Origin: JAUSKF01 sp964545345
Lineage (GTDB): Bacteria; Patescibacteriota; Minisyncoccia; UBA6257; WO2-44-18
Reading direction: 5' to 3'
Assembly: GCA_964545345.1 (NCBI GenBank)
Contig: CAZJFE010000014.1
Span: 1 to 18,528, forward strand
DNA: 18,528 bases
Below, piece by piece: positions 12,173 to 18,528 of this stretch (its first letter is position 1; every line of letters starts with the position of its first letter). The notes under the pieces were generated by a model. The model was not told where the DNA came from, ran no database searches, and saw only the letters and a program-made list of their open reading frames with translations. The position numbers and the translations under genes are program-made.

Positions 12173-12664
12173 ATGGCACAAACAACTGCAAAACTAAATT
12201 ATCTGAAAATTGCCCCACGAAAAGTGCGGTTGATTGCCAATACCCTCAAGGGTTTATCCATCCAGGAAGCGGAGGCCCAACTCTTATTGCGTGTTCAGCG
12301 TTCCAGTCAGCCGCTTTTGAAGTTGCTCCGTTCCGCTGTCAGCAATGCTCGAAATTCTAAATTAGATGTCTCCAAGCTGAAAGTTGATTCCATTTTGGTT
12401 AACCCCGGTCCAATGCTTAAACGTTTTTTGCCGCGCGCTCAAGGACGAGCCACCCCGATTCATAAAAAAATGAGCCATGTAGTCCTTACCCTCAAAGAAG
12501 GGGACAAGGTGGTCAATAACCGCTTCGTCATCAACCCGCCATCCAAGAAACAGCACACTCATAAGAAAGAGCGGGTGAAGCCCAAGGCCGAAGAACCGCA
12601 AAAAGAACAGAAGACCGCTAATCCCGGATTCTTTAAGCGGATGTTTAACCGCCGAGCGGTATAA
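12173..12664 (+). CDS. rplV: Ribosomal protein L22 with basic C-terminal extension
   Basis: 163 residues, about 50 more than typical. L22 lines the exit tunnel with a beta-hairpin. The core (1-118) shows AKLNYLKIAPRKVRLIANTL, SAVSNARNSKLD, and the tunnel hairpin region PMLKRFLPRAQGRATPIHKK followed by SHVVLTL. The extension (about 119-163) is rich in Lys, Glu and His and ends GFFKRMFNRRAV. There is no SD; the start is 16 nt after the rpsS stop. Confidence 0.96.
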   Translation: MAQTTAKLNYLKIAPRKVRLIANTLKGLSIQEAEAQLLLRVQRSSQPLLKLLRSAVSNARNSKLDVSKLKVDSILVNPGPMLKRFLPRAQGRATPIHKKMSHVVLTLKEGDKVVNNRFVINPPSKKQHTHKKERVKPKAEEPQKEQKTANPGFFKRMFNRRAV

Positions 12665-12678
12665 AAAATAACAATACT

Positions 12679-13374
12679 ATGGGTCAGAAAATACAACCAT
12701 TTAAATATCGCCTGGGAATCATCAACAACTGGACTTCCCGATGGATGCCGAAAAATCTTAACTTCAAGAACCAACTGGAAGAGGATCTTGTGATCCGAAA
12801 AATTGTTGAAGAAAAGATCGGCCCGGCCGGAATCGTCAAAATTGAAATTGAGCGCGGCACCGATAACTCCTTCAAAATCTTCATCAAAGCGGCTCGCCCG
12901 GGTTTGGTGATCGGCCGAGGCGGAAAAGGTATTGAAGATCTTTCTAAAGCCGTTGAGGCGTCTTTAAATAAACTATTCGCTAAAAGAAAAACCAAAACTC
13001 CAAAGTTTCTGGTTCGCTTAACCGTGGAAGAGTTGCGGCGTTCGGAAACCTCCGCCCAATACGTGGCCCAGTCTCTGGCTTGGGATATGGAAAAACGATT
13101 GCCATATCGCCGAACGATGAAGAAATACATTGAAAGCGCGATGCAAGATCGGGAAGTACAAGGAGTAAAAATCCGCCTGTCCGGACGCTTGGATGGTAAT
13201 GAAATCGCCCGCCGAGAGTGGTTGGCAAAGGGCAAACTACCTCTGCAAACTTTGCGCGCCAACATTGATTACGGCGAGGCCACTTCCTATAATTCCTATG
13301 GAACAGTAGGCGTAAAGGTTTGGCTTTATAAAGGTAACGTCTTCGCTAATGCTCCAGCGAAGCGAACAATTTAA
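12679..13374 (+). CDS. rpsC: Ribosomal protein S3
   Basis: 231 residues. It is a 30S mRNA-entry protein with helicase activity. The N terminus (MGQKIQPFKYRLGI, then WTSRWMPKN) is the usual GQKxxPxxxRLGI. The KH domain carries GRGG at 79-82 in GLVIGRGGKGIE. The C-terminal domain has VRLTVEELRRSETSAQYVAQ, RLPYRRTMKKYIESAM, GVKIRLSGRLDGNEIARREW and DYGEATSYNSYGTVGVKVWLY. No SD. Confidence 0.98.
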   Translation: MGQKIQPFKYRLGIINNWTSRWMPKNLNFKNQLEEDLVIRKIVEEKIGPAGIVKIEIERGTDNSFKIFIKAARPGLVIGRGGKGIEDLSKAVEASLNKLFAKRKTKTPKFLVRLTVEELRRSETSAQYVAQSLAWDMEKRLPYRRTMKKYIESAMQDREVQGVKIRLSGRLDGNEIARREWLAKGKLPLQTLRANIDYGEATSYNSYGTVGVKVWLYKGNVFANAPAKRTI

Positions 13375-13382
13375 ACACAACT

Positions 13383-13802
13383 ATGCTTGCTCCAAAGAAA
13401 ATGAAACATAGGAAGTGGCAGAAGGGCCGATCCCTTGGAAGAACCGTGGAAACCCGCGGTACGACTTTGGCTTTCGGCAGTTTTGGCCTGAAAGCGGAAA
13501 CCGCCGCCTGGATTAATTCTCGGCAAATTGAAGCCGCCCGCCGCACTATCAGCAACTTTATTAAAAGAGAGGGCAAGGTTTGGATTCGTATTTTCCCGGA
13601 TAAACCGATCACTATGCGTCCTCCGGAGCTGACCATGGGTGGCGGCAAGGGAGCGGTTGATCACTATGTCTTCCCGGTAAAACCAGGACGGATTTTGTTT
13701 GAGATGGACGGCGTAACCGCCGAAGTCGCCAAAGAGGCCTTGCGATTGGCCGGTTTTAAACTTCCGGTAAGAACCAGAATGATTACCAAAATCAAAAATT
13801 AA
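13383..13802 (+). CDS. rplP: Ribosomal protein L16, with Thr at the usual hydroxy-Arg site
   Basis: 139 residues, normal length. It is a late 50S protein near the A and P sites. It opens LAPKKMKHRKWQKGRSLGR, then GSFGLKAETAAWINSRQIEAARR, VWIRIFPDKPIT and KPGRILFEMDGV. Most bacteria have VRMGKGKG after the FPDKP loop, with the Arg that YcfD hydroxylates in E. coli. Here the motif is LTMGGGKG, with Thr84 (codon ACC at 13632-13634) in place of that Arg. The rest is ordinary. No SD; 8 nt after rpsC. Confidence 0.97.
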   Translation: MLAPKKMKHRKWQKGRSLGRTVETRGTTLAFGSFGLKAETAAWINSRQIEAARRTISNFIKREGKVWIRIFPDKPITMRPPELTMGGGKGAVDHYVFPVKPGRILFEMDGVTAEVAKEALRLAGFKLPVRTRMITKIKN

Positions 13803-13806
13803 GATT

Positions 13807-14022
13807 ATGGATAAGAAAGAAGTCCAACAACTGAAAACTAAACCGTCCGAGGAATTAACAAAAATGCTCGCCGAACAGCGCGAGAAATTGTGGACTTTAA
13901 AGGAGGGGATATTGAACGGAAAGATAAAAAATGTTAAAGAAATGCGTACGGTAAGAAAGGATATTGCCCGGATTATGACCTTCTTGGGTTTTAACCAAAA
14001 AGCCAACAATGGAACAAAATAA
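13807..14022 (+). CDS. rpmC: Ribosomal protein L29
   Basis: 71 residues. It is a small two-helix 50S protein at the tunnel exit beside L23. It shows LKTKPSEELTKMLAEQREKLWTL, then KNVKEMRTVRKDIARIMTFL, the typical L29 helices. Position between rplP and rpsQ is the standard one. Its last 14 bases overlap the start of rpsQ. Confidence 0.93.
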   Translation: MDKKEVQQLKTKPSEELTKMLAEQREKLWTLKEGILNGKIKNVKEMRTVRKDIARIMTFLGFNQKANNGTK

Positions 14023-14299
14023 GCCAAAAACTGAAGTAAAACACCGCCGACTCCAGGGAGTCGTGGTTTCCGATAAAATGCAGAAAACTGCCGTCGTGGC
14101 TGTTTCGCATGAAAGAAAGCACCCGAAATATCTGAAATACTACACCATCACCAAGCGGTTTAAGGCCCACAGCGAAAATAACGAATATAAGAACGGCGAC
14201 GTAGTAATCATTGAAGAGACCCGGCCGATGTCCAAAGAAAAACGCTGGAAGGTAATTGAAAAGGTAGCGGCCAACCAGGCGGCTAGCGAAGCGAAATAA
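14009..14299 (+). CDS. rpsQ: Ribosomal protein S17
   Basis: 96 residues. It is an OB-fold 30S primary binding protein. It shows RRLQGVVVSDKMQKTAVVAV, RKHPKYLKYYTITKRFKAH, and NGDVVIIEETRPMSKEKRW. The first possible ATG (14009) lies inside rpmC with a 14-nt overlap; the next Met comes after the conserved GVVVSD, so the overlap is needed and suggests coupling. A short Ala/Lys-rich tail follows the core. Confidence 0.97.
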   Translation: MEQNKPKTEVKHRRLQGVVVSDKMQKTAVVAVSHERKHPKYLKYYTITKRFKAHSENNEYKNGDVVIIEETRPMSKEKRWKVIEKVAANQAASEAK

Positions 14300-14303
14300 A
14301 AAC

Positions 14304-14672
14304 ATGATCCAAGAACGATCCATCTTAAAAGTTGCTGATAACTCCGGAGCAAAAACGGTCCGCTGTTTTCGCGTTCTTGGTGGTAGCCGTCGCCGATATG
14401 CCGAAGTGGGGGACATCATTATCGCTTCCGTTCAGGTAGCGGAACCGCGAAAACCGATTAAGAAAAAGGACGTGGTAAAAGCGGTGATCGTCCGACAACA
14501 CAAGCCATTGCGCCGACAAGATGGTTCTTATCTAAAATTTGACGATAATGCCGTGGTTTTGATTGATGAAAAAAAGGAACCGAAAGGCACTCGCGTTTTC
14601 GGACCATTGGCTCGCGAAGTGAAGGAAAAAGGTTTTGAAAGTATCGCCTCCTTGGCGGAAGAACTACTTTAA
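14304..14672 (+). CDS. rplN: Ribosomal protein L14
   Basis: 122 residues, exactly the family length. It is a 50S protein at the subunit interface. It shows MIQERSILKVADNSGAKTV, CFRVLGGSRRRYAEVGDIII, VVKAVIVRQHKPLRRQDGSY, FDDNAVVLIDEKKEPKGTR and FGPLAREVKEKGFESIASLA. It starts in the context AAACATG without SD. Confidence 0.98.
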   Translation: MIQERSILKVADNSGAKTVRCFRVLGGSRRRYAEVGDIIIASVQVAEPRKPIKKKDVVKAVIVRQHKPLRRQDGSYLKFDDNAVVLIDEKKEPKGTRVFGPLAREVKEKGFESIASLAEELL

Positions 14673-14682
14673 ATATTTCAAC

Positions 14683-15003
14683 ATGATTAAGAAAAACGAC
14701 ACAGTAAAAATTATGAGCGGAAAAGACCGCGGTAAGACCGGCAAGGTTTTGCGCGTGGATATTGAAGCGGGAAAACTATTGGTTGAAGGATTAAACACGG
14801 TCAAGAAGCACATCCGCCCCAAAAAGCAGGGTGAAAAGGGCCAGATGATCGCCATGCCTCAACCTTTATATATTTCTAAAGTTATGCTATTTTGCTCTAG
14901 TTGCGGTAAAGGGGTCAGAACCCGAAGCCGGATCTCTGACAACAAATCCGCCAACGTCATCGTGAAAGAACGCGTCTGCGTAAAATGCGGTAGCACCATT
15001 TAA
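14683..15003 (+). CDS. rplX: Ribosomal protein L24 with four-Cys zinc motif
   Basis: 106 residues from the ATG at 14683. An upstream in-frame TTG at 14635 would put 16 unrelated residues in front and overlap rplN, so I reject it. L24 starts 50S assembly. The KOW motif is at 1-30 (KNDTVKIMSGKDRGKTGKVL), followed by GLNTVKKHIRPKKQ. The C-terminal half has C71/C74 (CSSCG) and C99/C102 (CVKCG), a complete zinc ribbon. Confidence 0.97.
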   Translation: MIKKNDTVKIMSGKDRGKTGKVLRVDIEAGKLLVEGLNTVKKHIRPKKQGEKGQMIAMPQPLYISKVMLFCSSCGKGVRTRSRISDNKSANVIVKERVCVKCGSTI

Positions 15004-15007
15004 AAAC

Positions 15008-15517
15008 ATGAACGCTCCGATCAAACAAATTGAAAAGGTGGTAGTAAACACTGGAGTAGGAAGACTTTCCGCCCAGCCGAATTTTGGCGACAAAATGCTT
15101 CCGGCAATCATGGCTGATTTCGCCGCCATCACCGGTCAGAAACCATCGGAGCGTCCAGCCAAGAAATCTATCTCCAGCTTCAAGCTACGACAGGGAACAG
15201 TTGTCGGCCTAAAAGCCACTCTGCGCCGCCAGCGAATGGAAAGCTTCTTGAGTAAGGTTACGAAAGTGGTTTTACCGCGTGTCCGTGATTTTCAGGGTAT
15301 TGATCCGAAAAATATTGATCGCGCCGGTAACTTAACTTTTGGAATTAAGGATCATTTGGTATTTCCAGAGGTGACTCCGGAAGCGTCAAAAACTAATTTT
15401 GGCATGGAGATCACCTTAGTTCCCAAAACTCCGAAAACTCACGACGAAGCATTCCAACTTTATAAAGAGTTGGGTGTGCCGTTCGCTAAGGAAGAAGTAA
15501 AAAAGAAACATGGCTAA
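15008..15517 (+). CDS. rplE: Ribosomal protein L5
   Basis: 169 residues, about ten short of the usual 179 at the N terminus. It is a 50S central protuberance protein that binds 5S rRNA and contacts P-site tRNA. It shows IEKVVVNTGVGRL, ITGQKPSERPAKKSISSFKL, LKATLRRQRMESFLSKV, LPRVRDFQGI and LTFGIKDHLVFPEV. The start follows AAAACATG without SD. The last 8 bases overlap rpsN. Confidence 0.97.
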   Translation: MNAPIKQIEKVVVNTGVGRLSAQPNFGDKMLPAIMADFAAITGQKPSERPAKKSISSFKLRQGTVVGLKATLRRQRMESFLSKVTKVVLPRVRDFQGIDPKNIDRAGNLTFGIKDHLVFPEVTPEASKTNFGMEITLVPKTPKTHDEAFQLYKELGVPFAKEEVKKKHG

Positions 15518-15695
15518 GAAATCAGTGGTCGCGCGGGCCCAAAAACCGCCAAAGTTTTCTACCCGGATTGTCCGCCGTTGTTTCCGTTGCGGCCGAAAGA
15601 GGGGATACATGAGACCATTTGGCGTCTGCCGAATTTGCTTCCGCGAATTAGCTACTAAAGGAGAAATTCCTGGAGTTAAAAAATCCTCATGGTAA
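15510..15695 (+). CDS. rpsN: Ribosomal protein S14, zinc (type Z) form
   Basis: 61 residues, the length of zinc-containing S14. It is a 30S head protein. The four ligands are C24/C27 (CFRCGRKRGYMRPFGV) and C40/C43 (CRICFRELA), followed by the usual KGEIPGVKKSSW. It overlaps rplE by 8 nt and rpsH by 7 nt, so the three genes are likely translated in a coupled manner. Confidence 0.97.
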   Translation: MAKKSVVARAQKPPKFSTRIVRRCFRCGRKRGYMRPFGVCRICFRELATKGEIPGVKKSSW

Positions 15696-16072
15696 ATAAT
15701 ATTTTAACCACAATCAAAAACGCTCAGAACGCCCGAAAAGAATCGGTTAAGTTTCCATACTCCAATATGGATTTCGCGGTCACAGAATTACTGGCAAAAA
15801 ATGGTTTCGTAGAGAGCACGGCTAAAAAGGGCCGCATGCCGAAGAGGATTATTGAAGTGAAGATTAAATATGATCCCGAGGGCAAGGGAGCGATTTCCGG
15901 AATCAAAAGCATCAGCAAACCCTCCCGTCGCCTTTATGCCGGCTATAAAGATTTGAAAAAAGTTAGGCAGGGCCTCGGATTATCGGTTTTGACGACTTCA
16001 AAAGGAATCATGACCGCTAAGGACGCTAGACAACAGAAAGTCGGGGGTCAGTTACTTTTTGAAATCTGGTAG
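15689..16072 (+). CDS. rpsH: Ribosomal protein S8
   Basis: 127 residues. It is a primary 16S-binding 30S protein and, in E. coli, the spc operon repressor. It shows LTTIKNAQNARKESVKFPYS, ELLAKNGFV, SKPSRRLYAGYKDLKKVRQG, and LSVLTTSKGIMTAKDARQQK with GGQLLFEIW at the end. The start lies within the last codons of rpsN. Its last 24 bases are repeated after the N gap at 16204-16227. Confidence 0.97.
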   Translation: MVNNILTTIKNAQNARKESVKFPYSNMDFAVTELLAKNGFVESTAKKGRMPKRIIEVKIKYDPEGKGAISGIKSISKPSRRLYAGYKDLKKVRQGLGLSVLTTSKGIMTAKDARQQKVGGQLLFEIW

Positions 16073-16258
16073 AGTAATCGCGAATAATACGAATTAAAGA
16101 TTTNNNNNNNNNNNNNNNNNNNNNNNNNNNNNNNNNNNNNNNNNNNNNNNNNNNNNNNNNNNNNNNNNNNNNNNNNNNNNNNNNNNNNNNNNNNNNNNNN
16201 NNNCAGTTACTTTTTGAAATCTGGTAGAGTAATCGCGAATAATACGAATTAAAGATTT
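16049..16258. other. Scaffold gap: 100 Ns flanked by an exact 55-nt duplication
   Basis: Bases 16104-16203 are N. The 55 nt before the gap (16049-16103) are identical to the 55 nt after it (16204-16258), including the last seven codons and stop of rpsH. This is what results when two contigs that overlap by 55 nt are scaffolded with a fixed 100-N spacer. The true sequence probably has one copy and no gap, leaving rpsH and rplF about 50 nt apart. Confidence 0.93.
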
Positions 16259-16280
16259 AATATTGCGAATTAAAAAAACA

Positions 16281-16832
16281 ATGAGTAAATTAGCCAAAAA
16301 ACCAATAGTTATCCCGCAAGGCGTGGAAGCGAAAATCGCCGACGGGGTTTTAGAGTTTTCCGGAAAGGAGGGCAAGGTATCGGTAAAAATTATTCCTTAC
16401 GTGGGAATTGAAATTAAAGACGGCCAAATTACTTTGAAACTGGAAAAAGAAATCAAACAAGCTCGGGCTAACATCGGTACCTTGGCCTCTTTGATCAAAA
16501 ACGCTATCGCTGGAGTTACCGGTGGGTTCACTAAACACTTGGAATTGGAAGGTATCGGCTTCAAAGCGGCCTTGGAAGGAGCGAACTTAGTATTGAATGT
16601 CGGCTTCTCTCACCCGATTAAATTTACTCCACCGGCAGGAATTAAAATCGTTGTTGAGAAAAGCACAATTAAAGTTTCCGGAGTGGACCGCCAATTGGTC
16701 GGCCTAACCGCTTCCCAGATTCGCAAAATCTTCCCGCCTGAGCCATACAAAGGCAAGGGAATCCGCTACCAGGGCGAGGTAGTGCGACGCAAAGAAGGCA
16801 AGAAGGTTGCCGGCGCTACTGCGGCCGCATAG
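16281..16832 (+). CDS. rplF: Ribosomal protein L6
   Basis: 183 residues from the ATG at 16281. An in-frame TTG at 16263 would add six residues, but MSKLAKKPIVIPQGV is the normal L6 N terminus. It is a 50S protein near the factor-binding site. It shows FSGKEGKVSVKI, NIGTLASLIKNAIAGVTGGF, LELEGIGFKAALEG, LNVGFSHPIKF, and PEPYKGKGIRYQGEVVRRKE with a short Ala tail. No SD. The gap sequence upstream does not touch the gene. Confidence 0.97.
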   Translation: MSKLAKKPIVIPQGVEAKIADGVLEFSGKEGKVSVKIIPYVGIEIKDGQITLKLEKEIKQARANIGTLASLIKNAIAGVTGGFTKHLELEGIGFKAALEGANLVLNVGFSHPIKFTPPAGIKIVVEKSTIKVSGVDRQLVGLTASQIRKIFPPEPYKGKGIRYQGEVVRRKEGKKVAGATAAA

Positions 16833-16847
16833 AACTGAAAAACAAAC

Positions 16848-17201
16848 ATGAAACGAGGTTTAATAAAAAATATTAATAGGGGATTCCGCAAAGCTCGTAA
16901 TAGAGCGAAAATTTTGGGTACCGCCGAAAAGCCCCGTTTGTCAGTGTTCCGCAGTAACCGCTATACTTACGCTCAACTGATTGACGACACTCAGGGTAAG
17001 ACTCTTGCCGCGGCCTCAACTCAGGAATCTACGAAAGGCAGTAAGAAAACAGAATCCGCCAAGGTGCTTGGCGGGCTAATCGCGGAAAAAGCCAAGAAAC
17101 TCGGGGTGAAACAAGCGGTCATGAATCGGTCGTTCTACAAATTTCACGGACGCGTAAAAGCGGTCGCGGAAGGAGCCAACGCCGCCGGTTTGAAGATATA
17201 A
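16848..17201 (+). CDS. rplR: Ribosomal protein L18
   Basis: 117 residues. It is a 5S rRNA-binding 50S protein. It shows FRKARNRAKILGTAEKPRLS, VFRSNRYTYAQLIDDTQGKT, LAAASTQESTKGSKKTESAK, VLGGLIAEKAKKLGVKQAVM, and NRSFYKFHGRVKAVAEGANA. It starts in the context ACAAACATG without SD. Confidence 0.96.
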   Translation: MKRGLIKNINRGFRKARNRAKILGTAEKPRLSVFRSNRYTYAQLIDDTQGKTLAAASTQESTKGSKKTESAKVLGGLIAEKAKKLGVKQAVMNRSFYKFHGRVKAVAEGANAAGLKI

Positions 17202-17203
17202 AC

Positions 17204-17824
17204 ATGGAAAACACTACACCAGTTCAAACACAAGCTCCGGCAGCTGCAGGCGCAGCTCCCGTTGCCGCCAATAAACCGGGGGCTCCTTTGCGTCCTGGCC
17301 GTGGAGGCGGTGGCTTTGGCGGTGGACGCCGACCTGGTGGTGGAGGAGGCCGCCGACCAATGCGCCCGAAAGAACAAAACCCAATGGGTTTGAAGGATAA
17401 GATGTTGGATTTGCGCCGCGTTACTCGCGTGGTCGCCGGAGGTAAACGTTTCCGATTCCGCGCCACAGTTGTGATGGGTGATGAAAAAGGAAAAGTGGCT
17501 GTCGGAGTGGCTAAGGGTTTGGACGTTCAATCCGCTATCGCGAAGGCCAAACATGCCGCGGTAAAAAACGTGCTAATCGTCCCTTTGAAGGGCCGCACCA
17601 TTCCTCACGAAGTGGGAGCAAAATTCAGCGCCGCAAGGGTGATTATTAAACCGGCAATTGAAGGTCATGGATTGAAAGCTGGCGGAGCCGTGCGTGTCGT
17701 ATTATCATTGGCCGGAGTCAAAGATGCGACCGCCAAATGCTTGGGCCGGACTCCAAATAAGTTAACTAACGCGCTAGCGGCTATTGAAGCTTTGAAAATG
17801 ATCAAGGGCGCGAAAATGATGTAA
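17204..17824 (+). CDS. rpsE: Ribosomal protein S5 with Gly/Arg/Pro-rich N-terminal extension
   Basis: 206 residues against about 165 in E. coli. It is a 30S protein of the mRNA entry and decoding fidelity site. The core (about 63-206) shows LDLRRVTRVVAGGKRFRFRA, VVMGDEKGKVAVGVAKG, VPLKGRTIPHEVGAKFSAAR, IEGHGLKAGGAVRVVLSLAG and LGRTPNKLTNALAAIEAL. The N-terminal 60 residues are low complexity: Ala/Pro-rich, then GRGGGGFGGGRRPGGGGG, likely flexible RNA-binding. It starts 2 nt after rplR. The rpmD gene that normally follows is absent. Confidence 0.97.
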   Translation: MENTTPVQTQAPAAAGAAPVAANKPGAPLRPGRGGGGFGGGRRPGGGGGRRPMRPKEQNPMGLKDKMLDLRRVTRVVAGGKRFRFRATVVMGDEKGKVAVGVAKGLDVQSAIAKAKHAAVKNVLIVPLKGRTIPHEVGAKFSAARVIIKPAIEGHGLKAGGAVRVVLSLAGVKDATAKCLGRTPNKLTNALAAIEALKMIKGAKMM

Positions 17825-17842
17825 TAATTATTTGAAACAAAC

Positions 17843-18316
17843 ATGAATTTAAGCCAACTAAAACCGAATACTCCAAGAAAATACTCCAAGCCGCGTGTCG
17901 GTAGGGGAGGTAAGCGTGGAACTATGTCCGGCAAGGGTCAGAAGGGTCAGAAATCCCGATCTGGTCGCAGAATGCGTCCGGCGGAGCGTGATTTGATTCA
18001 GCGCCTTCCGAAATTACGAGGTACCAAGAATAAACCACTTGAGGCCGCCTTACCGGTGCTCAATTTGAAAGATTTGGAGAGGGTAGCCCAAAGCGGAGTC
18101 GTCAGTGAAAAAATTCTGGGACGCAAAGTCAAAATTTTGGGTGATGGAGAAATCAAAAAACCTGTTACTATTGAAGGACTGCCTGTTTCTAAGTCCGCTA
18201 AAGAAAAAATTGAGGCGGCCGGCGGTAAAATTGTAGCGGCAGTAAAAGCCATCAAAGCCGCCAAGGTTATTGGGGCAACTAAAACTGTGAAGGCGGAGAA
18301 AGCAGAGGCCAAGTAA
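17843..18316 (+). CDS. rplO: Ribosomal protein L15
   Basis: 157 residues. It is a 50S assembly protein with an extended basic N terminus. It shows LSQLKPNTPRKYSKPRVGRG, SGKGQKGQKSRSGRRMRPAE, LIQRLPKLRGTKNKPLEAAL, LNLKDLERV, KVKILGDGEIKKPVTIEG, and SKSAKEKIEAAGGKI, then an Ala/Lys-rich tail. The 18-nt gap from rpsE leaves no room for L30. It starts in the context ACAAACATG without SD. Confidence 0.96.
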   Translation: MNLSQLKPNTPRKYSKPRVGRGGKRGTMSGKGQKGQKSRSGRRMRPAERDLIQRLPKLRGTKNKPLEAALPVLNLKDLERVAQSGVVSEKILGRKVKILGDGEIKKPVTIEGLPVSKSAKEKIEAAGGKIVAAVKAIKAAKVIGATKTVKAEKAEAK

Positions 18317-18337
18317 ACTAACCTAAAAAACTAAAGC

Positions 18338-18528
18338 ATGGGAAGAATACTGCAGATTTTCAAAATTCCGGATCTAAGAAAGAAAATTTTCTATGTCCTC
18401 CTGGGCTTAGTGGCTTTTAGAGCGCTCGGCGCGATCCCGGTCCCGGGAATTGACGCAGTTCGTTTGGAGCAATTTTTAAATAGCAATCAAATCTTCAGTT
18501 TCTTTAATCTGTTCTCCGGAGGTGGTTT
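18338..18528 (+). CDS. secY: Protein translocase subunit SecY, N-terminal part (cut by window edge)
   Basis: 63 codons are visible from ATG 18338. SecY is the channel of the Sec translocon in the inner membrane. It opens MGRILQIFKIPDLRKKIFYV, then a first TM (LLGLVAFRALGAIPVPGID) with the conserved R-x-G-x-x-I-P-x-P-G-I pattern, and then FSFFNLFSGGG, the usual plug-region start. Its place after rplO is standard. The rest lies beyond the window. Confidence 0.95.
   Translation, partial: MGRILQIFKIPDLRKKIFYVLLGLVAFRALGAIPVPGIDAVRLEQFLNSNQIFSFFNLFSGGG

Noticed and set aside
16204..16227. Second copy of the rpsH 3' end after the N gap as a real pseudogene or duplication
   Set aside because: It is part of an exact 55-nt repeat at both edges of a fixed-length N block, which is best explained by unmerged contig overlap.
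1..18528. Recoded UGA (Gly or Trp), as in some CPR lineages
   Set aside because: TGA ends the RNA ligase gene just before its terminator, and no conserved Gly or Trp position in the ribosomal proteins is encoded by TGA.
1..18528. CRISPR arrays, tRNA or rRNA genes, insertion sequences
   Set aside because: No regularly spaced direct repeats, no cloverleaf-like segment, no transposase ORF and no conserved rRNA sequence were seen. The intergenic spaces are short and mostly taken up by promoters and hairpins.

Overview
The window looks like a scaffold piece from a Patescibacteria/CPR genome, probably a Parcubacteria-like lineage. It carries the tail of the str operon and most of the S10-spc ribosomal operon. 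Three things support this placement: rpmD (L30) is absent between rpsE and rplO, as is general in CPR; the ribosomal genes are tightly packed, carry small overlaps and lack Shine-Dalgarno (SD) sequences; and the EF-Tu and L3 sequences are divergent. The genetic code appears standard: TGG encodes Trp, and TAA, TAG and TGA are all used as stops.

Layout. (1) 1-524 is the 3' end of fusA (EF-G). (2) 525-731 holds no gene I can support, but positions 531-673 form one long imperfect inverted repeat. (3) 732-7754 is an accessory stretch of seven genes lying between fusA and tuf: a one-TM protein with 20-residue repeats and a small helical protein (an operon pair), a six-TM protein, a MetE-like methionine synthase, a four-CxxC membrane protein, a T4 Rnl1-type RNA ligase and a basic protein of unknown function. 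Most end in a strong intrinsic terminator and are followed by a new promoter, so the stretch is a row of small independent transcription units. (4) 7807-9504 is tuf-rpsJ with its own promoter and a 16-bp terminator hairpin. (5) 9551-18528 is a new promoter followed by rplC, rplD, rplW, rplB, rpsS, rplV, rpsC, rplP, rpmC, rpsQ, rplN, rplX, rplE, rpsN, rpsH, rplF, rplR, rpsE, rplO and the start of secY.

The main second-look item is the accessory stretch. Five of its seven genes have good SD sequences, whereas essentially none of the ribosomal genes do. Its base composition is uneven, from A+T-rich at 1223-1501 to clearly G+C-rich in the RNA ligase. Several of its proteins have a phage-like character: an Rnl1 ligase, membrane proteins with Cys-containing motifs, and an MCxMI...SHT N terminus. 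I read it as a set of separately acquired genes expressed as single units inside an otherwise conserved translation locus. I do not claim a single coordinated system.

Other points: L3 is only 141 residues; L16 has Thr where the usual hydroxylated Arg lies; rpsJ is cut off from rplC by a terminator; and the 100-N gap at 16104-16203 is flanked by an exact 55-nt duplication that is almost certainly an assembly artefact.
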